Translations under genes and position numbers: made by a program
DNA from: Bufo bufo
Taxonomy: Eukaryota; Chordata; Amphibia; Anura; Bufonidae
Reading direction: 5' to 3'
DNA length: 64,000 nt
Assembly: GCF_905171765.1 (NCBI RefSeq)
Contig: NC_053391.1
Coordinates: forward strand, 195,379,296-195,443,295
Part shown: in pieces, positions 39,641 to 50,699 of the stretch
Layout of the letters: every line of letters begins with the position of its first letter
How positions within the stretch are numbered: the first letter of the stretch is position 1
The notes under the pieces: model-generated
What the model was told of the DNA's origin: nothing
Seen by the model: only the letters and a program-made list of their open reading frames with translations
The model's database searches: none

Positions 39641-39655
39641 AATAACCTCTGGGTT

Positions 39656-39817
39656 GCTGGTCAAGACACAACCAGTAGATGACACTGGGAGTTCAGGCCT
39701 CTCGCTGTGACTCTTGCCCCCACGGCCCCTTAATCTTCTGCAACCCCTGCCTGCGCCAGAAACATTTATGCCTCTGACACTCCTCTGTGCATGTCCTGGC
39801 ACTTCTCTGTCTGACAT
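39656..39817 (-). pseudogene. hAT transposase (copy 2) N-terminal piece
   Basis: The minus-strand frame starts MSDREVPGHAQRSVRGINVS and carries an Arg/Gly-rich stretch then RPELPVSSTGCV before the L1 insertion. A homologous start is at 52110 (MSDRQVPAPSNGTGSG...NRPELPVSS). The shared start supports this Met as the original N-terminus. Past the L1, the frame resumes with sequence at 38371. Confidence 0.75.
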
Positions 39818-39849
39818 ACTTTTAGCTGAACTAAAATAATGTAAAGCAA

Positions 39850-40514
39850 ATTAAAACAACCCTAAAAGCCCAGAATATATTTCTCTTTTTGAACAGAAAT
39901 AGGCCACTAACCACTTTTAGCACAAATACAAGTAAACGTGAACTGCCTATATATTTCTCGTTTTGGACTGAAATAGGCCACTAAATTATTATAGCGGAAA
40001 TAAAATCAAACGTGACCTGCGCATATATTTCTCGTATTCGACTGAAAAAGGCCAATAAATGATTTTAGCCTTTAATAACAGGAAAAGTTAACTGCGTATA
40101 TTTTTCGCTTTTGTTTCTTACATATGGCAATAAACGCTTTTAGTGCAAATAGCACCAAAATGTGAACTGCATATACTTTTCTCTTATTGTACTGAACTGG
40201 CAATAAATGGTTTCAACGCAAATAACACCAAATGTCAGCTGTGTGTATGAAATAACTGCAGAAGTGACCTGAGTAAATATATTTCTTGTTGAACTAAAAT
40301 AGACCACTATACGCTTTCACCAGAAATAACTGTAACAGTGCAGTGGGTATATATATTTTTGTATTACTGATATAAAGCCACTATACTCTTTCACCAGAAA
40401 TAACTGCAACAGTGCAGTGGGTATGTATTTTTCTTGTATTACTGAAATACGGCCTTATACAATTTCACCAGAAATGCAGGTGGGTACAAATTTTTCTTGT
40501 GTTACCGAAATAAA
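39850..40514. repeat. 75-bp satellite, block 1
   Basis: Tandem units contain AACTGCAACAGTGCAGTGGG followed by TATATATTTTTCTTGTATTACTG and GGCCACTATACGC. This block has the most degenerate copies. The array lies upstream of the hAT transposase start and resumes in three further blocks after younger insertions. Confidence 0.85.
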
Positions 40515-40866
40515 TACAACATGCCAGTCCACAAGGGTAGAACACATGAGGTTCACAGTGGGCCGAAGTGTACAAACAGTTCATCAGTTACTCGCGGTTT
40601 AGCAGAAACCTCCCTGTGTCAGCAGTGCAGTGAAGGGGAGAACAGCACTGGATTCTCCGGGGCACACTCTATTACAAGGGACACCAGCCAGGTGGTGATC
40701 GAGGTGCCCTTGATTGTGATTGGGTTTCTGAGTGCTTGCGCAGCTGGGCCCCTGGCTTGTGCGGCTGGGCCCCTGATTTAAGGAATGTTGTGACGCCAGC
40801 ACCTTGATGGTGCAAAATGTTGAGAGTGGTAGTAGTATGAAGTTAGAAGAATGAGGCAGGTTTATC
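40515..40866 (-). repeat. Partial 3' LTR of the Gypsy-like element
   Basis: It matches 42036-42385 (for example TTCATC.GTTACTC.CGGTTTAGC, few changes). The match ends at GAGGCAGGTTTA, where the two copies diverge, marking the deletion edge. Confidence 0.75.
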
Positions 40867-41023
40867 CCTTGTGGCAGTTCCTGAAGGGACAAGCTTTGCA
40901 GCCCCCGAATGCACTCTTCTTTGGCATTCGGCTTACAGGTAGAAGCGTTTTTCTTTTTAGGGCGCCTTCTCCGGTGTTCGGATCGAGGATCTTGTGGTGA
41001 GGAAAAAATGGTGGGCTGCCACT

Positions 41024-41635
41024 CTACATTAGTGCTTGCCGTTCCTGTCGCGTATAGGCACTGCACTGGAGTGGTGGATTGCCTTTGCGGAAAACTCGGC
41101 CACTCAGGGTTAGGGATTCTTTCCATGGCTCCCTCCTTGGCTTTACTCTGACCCCGGTTAGGCCGTGGCTTACTCCTCGTGGGTGCCACTGGCGTCCGGT
41201 CTCCTCCTTCAACAGCGTTGGAGGTTTGAGGGGCTCCACTGACCTCAATGGTGGGCCCGCTGCGTAGTACGCGCCATAGCGGGAGGCCCAGGCCTTCTTC
41301 ATAAGTTCGTAAAAGTCATAGCGTTCCCCTGCCAGAAAAAGATCTCCCTCCGACGACCATTGTGATGGCTGTGGGCTACGACTGGTCTCCGCCGTCTCCA
41401 GGGCAGCCTTAGGTAGCTTCGGCTTCGCCCCTTCTGAAGCGGTGAGTGATTCCGGCTCATTGTTAGACCCTGCGGATACATTTGCCACCATGCTCACAAA
41501 TCTTTCTCCCTGCGTGTCTGGAAACAGGAACACATCCAGCAGAGTCGTCCACTGATCGCATCGACTCCACCTTTCCTTTGGCACACCCCCTACATTCTGC
41601 AGCATAGAGGTGGTAGCGCTCATATTGTAATTCAT
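41024..41635 (-). pseudogene. Gag-like remnant
   Basis: A 203-residue open frame starts MNYNMSATTSMLQNVGG about 375 bases after the primer site. It lacks recognisable zinc knuckles. A second frame (41189-40599) is basic near RRRRPKKKNAS. Position fits Gag. I do not recognise the sequence, so Gag is inferred from place only. Confidence 0.4.
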
Positions 41636-42009
41636 GGTAATGAAGCGGTGGTGGCACAGTCAAAATTATTTTCCCACAATTTTCAAGGGGCGGCAGTCTA
41701 TTTTTCCCGCCGAACAGGGTGTTTTGCAGTGATGGTGCCAAAAATCAGACAAGAAGGCCTACGGCGGCCATTTTAGATTCAAGGTCAAAGTCAATTCAGT
41801 CACAACAAGCAATTTTAGTGACACAAAAATCTGCGCTTTTCTCAGTTTTAACAGTGCGATTTCAAAGTAGTCAATTGGCACAGTATATTCACACCGTTTT
41901 AAGCAGTTTAAACAGTTTTTTAGCCCAATAAAACAGTCAAACAAATGGGGCTGATTCACATAAGGCACAGAGGATATTGATCCTGTTCTATAAGGCACAG
42001 AGGATATGT

Positions 42010-42027
42010 ATCCTGTTCGTGACGCCA
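42010..42027 (-). other. Primer binding site of the Gypsy-like element
   Basis: The minus strand reads TGGCGTCACGAACAGGAT a few bases after the LTR end. It has the leading TGG and the CGAACAGG core of many Gypsy and retroviral primer sites. The tRNA is not assigned. A 30-base tandem duplication (TAAGGCACAGAGGATAT...) lies directly downstream at about 41960-42010. Confidence 0.55.
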
Positions 42028-42030
42028 ATT

Positions 42031-43105
42031 TTATATGCAACATGCCAGTCCAGAGGGGTAGAACACGTGAGGATCACGGTCGGCCGAAGTGTGCAAGCAG
42101 TTCATCGGTTACTCACGGTTTAGCAGAAACCTCCCTGTGTCAGCAGTGCAGTGAAGGGGAGAACAGCACTGGATTCTCCGGGGCACACTCTATTACAAGG
42201 GACACCAGCCAGGTGGTGATCGAGGTGCCCTTGATGGTGATTGGGTTTCTGAGTGCTTGCGCAGCTGGGCCCCTGGCTTGTGGGGCTGGGCCCCTGATTT
42301 AAGGAATGTTGTGACGCCAGCACCTTGATGGTGCAAAATGTTGAGAGTGGTAGTAGTATGAAGTTAGAAGACTGAGGCAGGTTTAACTCCAACTTGAATC
42401 TTTACTATAATCAGATTCTTGATAACAGTTTACATCCAGTAATAAAGCAGTCTCTGATACACATGCAAGTTGGATGTGATGAATCCCAGTAATAGGCTGT
42501 GCTGGTATTAATGTGTCAGGCTAGGGTAGTTAGTTAGGTACTTACTGATATTTAGCTCCTTGCCTTGCTTCGGTCTCAGTTGAGGTAGTTCAAGTCTTTA
42601 TTTTCTACACACAAGTGATGCAACAGAAATCTTATCTGTACTTAGAATAACGGTGAGGCAGCCGGAAGCTAATAAGTCCTTCACCTAGATACAAAAGCGC
42701 CTAGAGCCTAGAATAATGGCTTTGTCCTTCCTTTGTCTTTATCCAACAATAAACAACCAAAATTCACTTGCTACTCCGGAGGAGTGAATGGTAGAATATA
42801 GACTTGCCCTCTGCCTATCTTCATGTGGCTTGAGCCCAAGAGAGAGCTGAGGGGAGAGGACACCTCCCCTGCCTCCTCCACACTCTAAACTCAACCACTA
42901 CATCTTCTCCACTCAACTCAACTGACTAACTAGGCCTGAACTGTCCTATATATACTGTGGTGCTACCCCAATCTAGTGGCTGAATGTATGTAGTGCGCCT
43001 GACAGCCTGGTAAAAGGGATTTCACCTAATACAATACAGCGTGATATTACAAATTACAGAAACAAGCTTTTGCAGTGCCCACACAAGCTAGTGGGATGCT
43101 GCATA
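42031..43105 (-). repeat. 5' LTR of the Gypsy-like element
   Basis: It is about 1.07 kb from the satellite junction (GATGCTGCATAAGG, 43105) to the primer site. It has a TATA-like CAGTATATATAGGACAG on the minus strand at about 42940-42957. The terminal TG/CA could not be fixed with certainty. Confidence 0.6.
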
Positions 43106-43562
43106 AGGCCACTATACGCTTTTACCAGAAATAACTGCAACAGTGCAGTAGGTATATATTCCTCTTTTTTTTTTTTACTGAAATACTGCCCTATACGTTT
43201 TCAACAGAAATAACTGCAACAGTGCAGTGGGTATATAATTTTCTTGTATTACTGAAATACTGCCTTATACTCTTTCACCAGAAATTACTGCAACAATGCA
43301 GTGGATATATATTTTTCTTGTATTACTGAAATAAGGCCACTATACGCTTTCACCAGAATTAACTGCAACAGTGCAGTGGGTATATATTTCTCTTTTTTTA
43401 CTGAAATACTGCCCTATACGCTTTCAACAGAAATAACTGCAACAGTGCAGTGGGTATATATTTTTCTTGTATTACTGAAATAAGGCAACTATATGCTTTC
43501 ACCAGTATTTAATGCAACAGTGCATGGGTATATATTTTTCTTCTATTACTAAAATACATCCC
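43106..43562. repeat. 75-bp satellite, block 2
   Basis: About six tandem units, better conserved than block 1, end in TACATCCC, the target duplication of the following hAT element. Confidence 0.85.
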
Positions 43563-44793
43563 TAGAGGTGGGACGACAAATCCGTCGAATCCACGAATCC
43601 CTTGAATCTTGTTGAATTCGTGGGATTCGTGGACTCGAATCCTGACGTAATTTAGTAAAATTCGAATCCGACGAATCCCGCGACGCGATACCAGGTGTAT
43701 CAACAAAGGGAAGATGGGCTGGGGCCGGCATATGGATTAGTAATGACAGCGGGGACCGCTGCAGTCCCTGTATTCTAATGCACCGGCCCCGCTCACTGTT
43801 GTATAATCTTATCTAACCTGTAGGCATTGTTAAGATATAATAATCATTTGTAATCCAGCTGTATTACTTACAACTAAGTTCCGGATGAGGGAGGAGGCAG
43901 GCCGGGAGGGCGGGCAGGCGGCGCGTCACTCACTACGTCATGCACCTGCGCAGCCCACTTTATGAATGAAGCAGGCGGCGCGGGCGCGTGACGTAGTGAG
44001 TGACGCGTCGCCTGCCCGTCCTCCTGGCCTACCTGCTGCTTGCCTCCTCCCTCCTCTCTGCTATGGAACTTAGTTGTATGTATACAGCTGGATTACAAAT
44101 GATTATTATATTTTAACAATGCCTACAGGTTGGATAAAATTATATAGCAGTGAGCAAGGCCAGTGCAATAGAATACAGGGACTGCACCAGTCCCCACTGT
44201 AATTCCTAATCCAGATGCTGGCCCCCAGCCCCTGTATTGGGGGTCATTCACACTGCAGGGTACTGGTACTGTTATGGGGGGGATCTGTGGATGGCACATT
44301 GCATAAGAGGCTATATATGTGTCATCCACAGACCCCCCATCACAGTACCATCCAGAGATGCCCATAACAGTGCCATCCAGAGATCCCCATAACAGTGCCA
44401 TCCACAGATCGCTCATAACAGTGCCATCCACAGATCCCCCATAACAGTGCCATCCAGAGATCCCCATAACAGTGCCATCCACAGATCCCTCATAACAGTG
44501 CCATCCACAGATCCCTCATAACAGTGTCATCCACAGATCCCCCATAATAGTGCCATCCACAGATCCCCCCCATAACAGTGCATCCACAGATCCCCCCATA
44601 ACAGTGCCATCCATAGATCCCCCCCATAGCAGTGTCAACCACAGATCCATTCATAAGTGTTTGGATCACTTTGTTTCTTACACCGTTCGCACAATTCTTA
44701 TGTACAGGATTCGTAGGATTCGAGATTCGAAAGATTCAATGTATTCGAAAACCTATTCGGATTCGAAAAAAAATTGGATTTGTCCCACCTCTA
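43563..44793. mobile_element. Non-autonomous hAT element in the satellite
   Basis: The termini are TAGAGGTGGGACGACAAATCC at 43563 and GGATTTGTCCCACCTCTA ending 44793. A perfect 8-bp duplication TACATCCC flanks it (43555-43562 and 44794-44801). The interior has two long inverted arms (about 43790-43900 and 44050-44165, words ACCTGTAGGCATTGTTAA/ and complement) and a 25-bp tandem array. There is no coding sequence. Confidence 0.92.
44330..44650. repeat. 25-bp tandem repeat inside hAT element
   Basis: About 12 copies of CCATAACAGTGCCATCCACA followed by GATCC occur with minor variation. Confidence 0.85.
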
Positions 44794-44801
44794 TACATCC
44801 C

Positions 44802-45131
44802 TATACCCTTTCAACAGTAATTACTGAAACAGTGCAGTGGGTATATATTTTTCTTGTATTACTGAAATAAGGCCACTATACGCTTTCTTTAGAAATAACT
44901 GCAGAAGTGACCTGAGAAAATATATTTCTTGTTGGACTGAAATAGGCCACTATACGCTTTCACCAGAAATAACTTTAACAGTGCAGTGTGTATCTATTTT
45001 TCTTTGTTTACTGAAATACGTCCCTATACACTTTCAACAGAAATAACTGCAGAAGTGACCTGAAAATGTATTTTTCGTGTTGGACTGAAATAGGCCACTA
45101 TATGCTTTTACCAGCAGTGCGTATATATATA
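44802..45131. repeat. 75-bp satellite, block 3
   Basis: About four units continue the array, ending in GTATATATATA where the Tc1-like element inserted. Confidence 0.85.
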
Positions 45132-46693
45132 CAGGGAGTGCAGAATTATTAGGCAAGTTGTATTTTTGAGGATTAATTTTATTATTGAACAACAACCATG
45201 TTCTCAATGAACCCAAAAAACTCATTAATATCAAAGCTGAATATTTTTGGAAGTAGTTTTTAGTTTGTTTTTAGTTTTAGCTATTTTAGGGGGATATCTG
45301 TGTGTGCAGGTGACTATTACTGTGCATAATTATTAGGCAACTTAACAAAAAACAAATATATACCCATTTAAATTATTTATTTTTACCAGTAAAACCAATA
45401 TAACATCTCAACATTCACAAATATACATTTCTGACATTCAAAAACAAAACAAAAGCAAATCAGTGACCAATATAGCCACCTTTCTTTGCAAGGACACTCA
45501 AAAGCCTGCCATCCATGGATTCTGTCAGTGTTTTGATCTGTTCACAATCAACATTGCGTGCAGCAGCAACCACAGCCTCCCAGACACTGTTCAGAGAGGT
45601 GTACTGTTTTCCCTCCTTGTAAATCTCACATTTGATGATGGACCACAGGTTCTCAATGGGGTTCAGATCAGATGAACAAGGAGGCCATGTCATTAGATTT
45701 TCTTCTTTTATACCCTTTCTTGCCAGCCACACTGTGGAGTACTTGGACGCGTGTGATGGAGCATTGTCCTGCATGAAAATCATGTTTTTCTTGAAGGATG
45801 CAGACTTCTTCCTGTACCACTGCTTGAAGAAGGTGTCTTCCAGAAACTGGCAGTAGGACTGGGAGTTGAGCTTGACTCCATCCTCAACCCGAAAAGGCCC
45901 ACAAGCTCATCTTTGATGATACCAGCCCAAACCAGTACTCCACCTCCACCTTGCTGGCGTCTGAGTCGGACTGGAGCTCTCTGCCCTTTACCAATCCAGC
46001 CACGGGCCCATCCATCTGGCCCATCAAGACTCACTCTCATTTCATCAGTCCATAAAACCTTAGAAAAATCAGTCTTGAGATATTTCTTAGCCCAGTCTTG
46101 ACGTTTCAGCTTGTGTGTCTTGTTCAGTGGTGGTCGTCTTTCAGCCTTTCTTACCTTGGCCATGTCTCTGAGTATTGCACACCTTGTGCTTTTGGGCACT
46201 CCAGTGATGTTGCAGCTCTGAAATATGGCCAAACTGGTGGCAAGTGGCATCTTGGCAGCTGCACGCTTGACTTTTCTCAGTTCATGGGCAGTTATTTTGC
46301 GCCTTGGTTTTTCCACACGCTTCTTGCGACCCTGTTGACTATTTTGAATGAAACGCTTGATTGTTCGATGATCACGCTTCAGAAGCTTTGCAATTTTAAG
46401 AGTGCTGCATCCCTCTGCAAGATATCTCACTATTTTTGACTTTTCTGAGCCTGTCAAGTCCTTCTTTTGACCCATTTTGCCAAAGGAAAGGAAGTTGCCT
46501 AATAATTATGCACACCTGATATAGGGTGTTGATGTCATTAGACCACACCCCTTCTCATTACAGAGATGCACATCACCTAATATGCTTAATTGGTAGTAGG
46601 CTTTCGAGCCTATACAGCTTGGAGTAAGACAACATGCATAAAGAGGATGATGTGGTCAAAATACTCATTTGCCTAATAATTCTGCACGCAGTG
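45132..46693 (-). mobile_element. Tc1-like DD37E transposon
   Basis: The termini are CAGGGAGTGCAGAATTATTAGG at 45132 and its complement near 46665-46693, flanked by TA. Inner copies of TAATTATTAGGCAAC lie at about 45326 and 46496, giving an IR/DR structure. The single transposase gene is split by one frameshift. The element lies within the satellite array. Confidence 0.9.
45460..46475 (-). pseudogene. Tc1-like transposase (DD37E), frameshifted
   Basis: The N-terminal frame (46475-45780) starts MGQKKDLTGSEKSKIVRYLA with two helix-turn-helix motifs and a first catalytic Asp in VLWTDEMRVS. The C-terminal frame (45783-45460) has the second Asp in MQDNAPSH and the Glu in SDLNPIENLW; I count 37 residues between them. 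That spacing matches the DD37E (Traveler-type) group of Tc1 elements known from fish and frogs. The two frames are separated by a shift in the region coding near FGLRMES. The total would be about 340 residues. Confidence 0.88.
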
Positions 46694-46960
46694 TATATAT
46701 ATATATATATTTTTTTTTTTATGAAATAAGCCCCTATACTCTTTCACCAGAAATGAATGCAACCGTGCAGTGCGTTTAAATGTTTTGTGTATTACTTAAA
46801 TACCGCCCTATGCAAATGATTTTAGCGTAAATAACAACAAAAGTGACCTGCGTATATATTTATTGTATTGTATTGAAATAGGCCACTAAATGATATCAGT
46901 GCAGTTAACAGCAAAAGTGACCTACGTATATATTTATCTTTCTCCACAGATAAAAGCCAC
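46694..46960. repeat. 75-bp satellite, block 4 (degenerate)
   Basis: After a TA/T run the array resumes with GAAATAAGCCCCTATACTC and about three diverged units, then fades into the hAT 5' region. Confidence 0.75.
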
Positions 46961-47099
46961 TAAAAGCTTTTCAAAATAGCACTTGTACCCCAATAACTAA
47001 TTGCTGGAATGACAGAGAGGTATTATGAGACTATCTGGATCCCTATGTAATGTTTACCTGCACTTGTAAATTGATTGTTTTTACAATGAAGAATTTACT

Positions 47100-47681
47100 A
47101 TAACTCTCCCTAGCATCTGCACATGTCTCTCCCTGACTGTGAAATGATTCCTCTCACCTTCCTTCCCCTGCACTTGTAGTTTTGTAAGGTTTTCACAATG
47201 AGGAAATTCTGATGACTCTCCCTACTAGCATCTGCACATGTCTCTCCCTACCTATAAAATTATTCCTCTCACTATCCTTTCACTGGAGTAGTAAATAGTT
47301 TCTTTCCTTTTTTTTTTGTTAACAATTCGTTTTTCTTTCACTCTCCCTAGAGCCTGCATACACGTCTGTCCCTGACCAATGTACGATGGTTAATGGCCAC
47401 ATCTAAGATGGCTGCCGTATTTATAGGGCTGTGACTTTGGGCTGGCTGCTGATTGGCTGCATGCATGGCATTATGGGTCATCCCACCTTCCCAGAGTTTC
47501 TTGACCCATGTCCTCACACGTGTAGCCGCTATTTTAGATGCCATTTTAGCCGCTCACCATTGTAGGAAATAATGCGATTCATTACCACGAAGCATGAGAA
47601 AATTTGCATTCGTTCAGAATCAAATTTTTCCTGAAATTCGGAACGAATTCGACTTCGTCAGATTCTATTCACTCATCTCTA
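47100..47681 (-). mobile_element. hAT 5' terminal region of copy 2
   Basis: It ends in TTCACTCATCTCTA at 47681, the complement of a TAGAGATGAG-type hAT end. It shares ATTTATAGGGCTGTGAC, GATTGGCTGCATGCATGGC and the CCATTTTAG motif with 23580-24015 and 52650-53045. It likely holds the promoter of the transposase that starts at 39817. Confidence 0.7.
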
Positions 47682-47689
47682 CTTCTGAT

Positions 47690-47817
47690 AATTGTTGATT
47701 ACTCCTACACATTGGCTTGGAAGACATGTTAAGCCATTCTTCCATGCTAAAAAACTTCAACTCTGTTGCTCTTGGCATGATCCTTGTTGGTCGATCACTC
47801 CTGGGGCAGGTAATAAT
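47690..47817. repeat. Dispersed repeat, left part, split by hAT MITE
   Basis: Words like GGCATGATCCTTGTTGGTCG are followed after the MITE (from 48540) by TTTCCTCCATTTGAACACAT and CATGTGTTGTGAAGCTCAGG, ending at 48707. The two parts appear continuous and look like transposon coding sequence (minus strand) of a family I cannot name. Confidence 0.45.
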
Positions 47818-48531
47818 TAGAGATGAGCTAATCGATTCCCACAAAGTGGAATTCAATATGAATTTCGGGATAAATTCGATTTGCCTCGAAGCCAAATTTC
47901 CTTGTGCTTCGTGTTAGTGAATCTATTCAACCTTAAATATTGTAAAAAACAAAAAAAATCATACTTACCTCCTCCATTTGCTCGCGATGGGCCGCAAGCC
48001 ACCATCTTGATTGAAGATCTCGGCCGAAACCTCGTGCATGGTGATGTATGACGTTACCATGCCAATTGGCATGATGACGTAATCTTGCGCCTCAATTTCC
48101 TTGTGCTTAATATTAGCGAATCGATTCAACCTGACATAGTGTAAAAAACAAAAAAAATCATACTTACCTCCTCCATTTGCTCGCGATGGGCCGACAGCCA
48201 CCATTTTGATTGAAGATCTCGTCCGAAAATTCGTATGTGGTGACGTAATCTTGCGCCGCGCGAGATTTCACTCCAGATCTTCAAGCAAGATGGCGGTGGC
48301 CGTAATGTCGCGAACAAACGGAGGCGGTAAATTTGCAAAAAAAAAAAAAATGTAATGTTAATTTGACACTGTTTTTACACTCAAATGCCGTGATCATGTA
48401 TGAACGCGGCATCTGAGGGGTATAATGATGGGGGCGGCGCTATCACAGCTCCCTGTCATTGCAGCCTCTGCTTACAAAAAAAATTTGGCGAATCAGCCAA
48501 ATCGAACTTTTCATAAATTTGCTCAACTTCA
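47818..48531. mobile_element. hAT MITE
   Basis: The left end is TAGAGATGAGCTAAT (47818) and the right end is ATTTGCTCAACTTCA (48531). Flanking 8-mers GTAATAAT and GTAATATG match at 6 of 8. Inside, a segment of about 200 bases is duplicated in tandem (CATACTTACCTCCTCCATTT at 47969 and 48160). There is no coding content. Confidence 0.7.
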
Positions 48532-48707
48532 GTAATATGAATTTCCTCCATTTGAACACATTCTGTCTGATGGTGGATTGATTTTCAGCCTGATGCGCAT
48601 CAACAACTCTTTCTCTGAAGTATTTGGAAATTTCCTTTGTTTGTACTATGAAATACCTCCAAAAACATGTGTTGTGAAGCTCAGGCTTAGATAGATCCCT
48701 GTTCTTT

Positions 48708-49750
48708 AACCTCTTCAGGACACATGACGTACCGGTACCACATGTTGTCCTGGTACTTAAGCACACATGACGTACCGGTACGTCATGTGCATTTCCGATC
48801 ACAGCCGCCTGGCGGGCGGTGATCGGAACAAGGTCCCTGCTCAAATGCCCAGGGGGATCCTGTGACCCCCCCGTGTCGGTGATGGCTGCAAACCGCAGGT
48901 CAATTCAGACCTGCGGTTTGCGGCTTTTACATGCGGTGGCGGTTGCGGACGGCGGTGCCATCGGGTCCCCGTGGGGCTGTAGGGGGGACCCGATGGCATG
49001 GAAGGCAGCACAATGCCTAAGGAAGGCATCGCGCTGCCTTCCTGTGACGTGCCTGTGAGATCCAGCCCCCTGGCTCTCACAGGCAGGAAGCTGTATGAGT
49101 AATACACACAGTATTACTCATACAGCCAATGCATTCCAATACAGAAGTATTGGAATGCATTGTAAAGGATTAGACCCCCAAAAGTTCAAGTCCCAAAGTG
49201 GGACAAAAAATAAAGTGAAAAATAAAGTTGAAAAAATAAAGTTTCCCCCCAAAAAATTAAAAGTTTCAAGTAAAAATAAATAAAAACGTAATTTTCCCCA
49301 AATAAAGTTTAAAAAAATTGGTAAAAAATAGGGAAAAAAGAAAAGTTGACATATTAGGTATCGCCGCGTCTGTATCGACCGGCTCTATAAACATATCACA
49401 TGACCTAACCCCTCAGATAAACACCGTAAAATTTTTAAGAAAATGTAAACTGTGCTAAATAAACCATTTTTTTGTCACTTGACATCACAAAAAGTACAAC
49501 AGCAAACGATCAAAAAGGCGTATGCCCACCAAAGTAGTACCAATCTAACCATCACCTCATCCCGCAAAATATGAGCCCCTACCTGAGACAATCGCCCAAA
49601 AAATAAATAAAAACTATAGCTCAGAATATGGAGACACTAAAACATCATTTTTTTTGTTTTAAAAAAGCTGTTATTGTGTAAAACTTACATAAATAAATAA
49701 AAAAGTATACATATTAGGTATCGACGCGTCCGTATCGTCCGGCTCTATCT
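48708..49750. mobile_element. TTAA-type dispersed repeat, right end missing
   Basis: It starts TTAACCTCTTCAGGACACATG. It has a palindromic GACGTACCGGTACGTC pair at 48727-48790, then a GC-rich part and an AT-rich part with TATTAGGTATCGCCGCGTC at 49355 repeated at 49709. The starting words resemble the element at 59013 (TTAACCACCTCCGGACCG). No matching terminal is seen at the right, so it is truncated. Confidence 0.5.
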
Positions 49751-50690
49751 AGCTCAGATACAGTACACATAGCAGGATAGATTGGCTTTTCAAATCACTA
49801 AAGTATAGTATGAATTTTCCCAGAAAACCACCAGTAATTTGTCGATAACATATTTCAAGGATTTGTAGATCAATATTTAGTTGGTAGACATCATAAAATG
49901 TCAGTTCTTCTGTTTCTGTTATGATTCTGGGAATCTAAGTATTTCCTTAATAGGACCTTCTTGTGTATAATCTTAATAGTACACATTTCAGTAAAAAAAA
50001 AAAATACATATGCTTTAATAAAGAAACAGCCTTAAGTACTTTAACCTTTTGTCCTAATATATGTACAAAATTGAAGACATTGCTGAGCTTATGGAAGTGT
50101 TGATTTAACATGAACTCCAGGTCTTTGATATAACAAGCTCATACAACTCTGTCCATAATTCAAAGGTTAATACTATACCCATTACAATCTATGAGTGCAG
50201 TAATGGCTATAGAAAATGTGGATTTGTACTTTAGTATATAGTTAAGTAACCAATAAAAAAAACTGCTAATGAACTGACATATTTTTATGTGTTTAACAAG
50301 TAGAAAATTCCATCATGTAAAAAGCTTAATAGAGAACAAAGAATAAAAAGCATCACAGATCTCACACCATTTGCTTGCATTATTTATCACCACATCCTCA
50401 AAATAGCTCTGAGAGGCATATGTAGGGCATCCTACATTAGCAAACAAATGGTTTCTTTTTGTGTGTTTAATGCAGCACAATCAAGTTGAAGAATAAAAAG
50501 TCATCAGTGGAAAGGTTATTTTACAACTAACTCCTTTTATGTATCCATTAAATTGAGTTGAATCTCAAGTCCTTCTAATCTTGCTGGAATTTCATGCTGC
50601 ATGAAAAGACAAGATAGGACAGCAAAGCTCCACATAAATTACAGGTGTCTTCTACTTAATTTCTTTAGGTTATGTCCACAAAGGGTTATG
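49751..50690. other. Unique non-coding sequence
   Basis: No element or gene is visible. The stretch about 50380-50640 lacks repeats and looks like ordered unique sequence of the kind that can be conserved; see findings. Confidence 0.4.
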
Positions 50691-50699
50691 TGTGCCGAA

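Larger units (their letters stand above)
40515..43105 (-). mobile_element. Gypsy-like LTR retrotransposon, deletion derivative
   Basis: On the minus strand the order is an LTR of about 1.07 kb (43105-42031), a primer binding site, a short gag-like frame, and a partial second LTR (40866-40515). The 350 bases at 40515-40866 and 42036-42385 are direct repeats, nearly identical. Pol is missing entirely and the 3' LTR lacks its first 700 bases, so a large internal deletion occurred. The element interrupts the 75-bp satellite. Confidence 0.7.
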
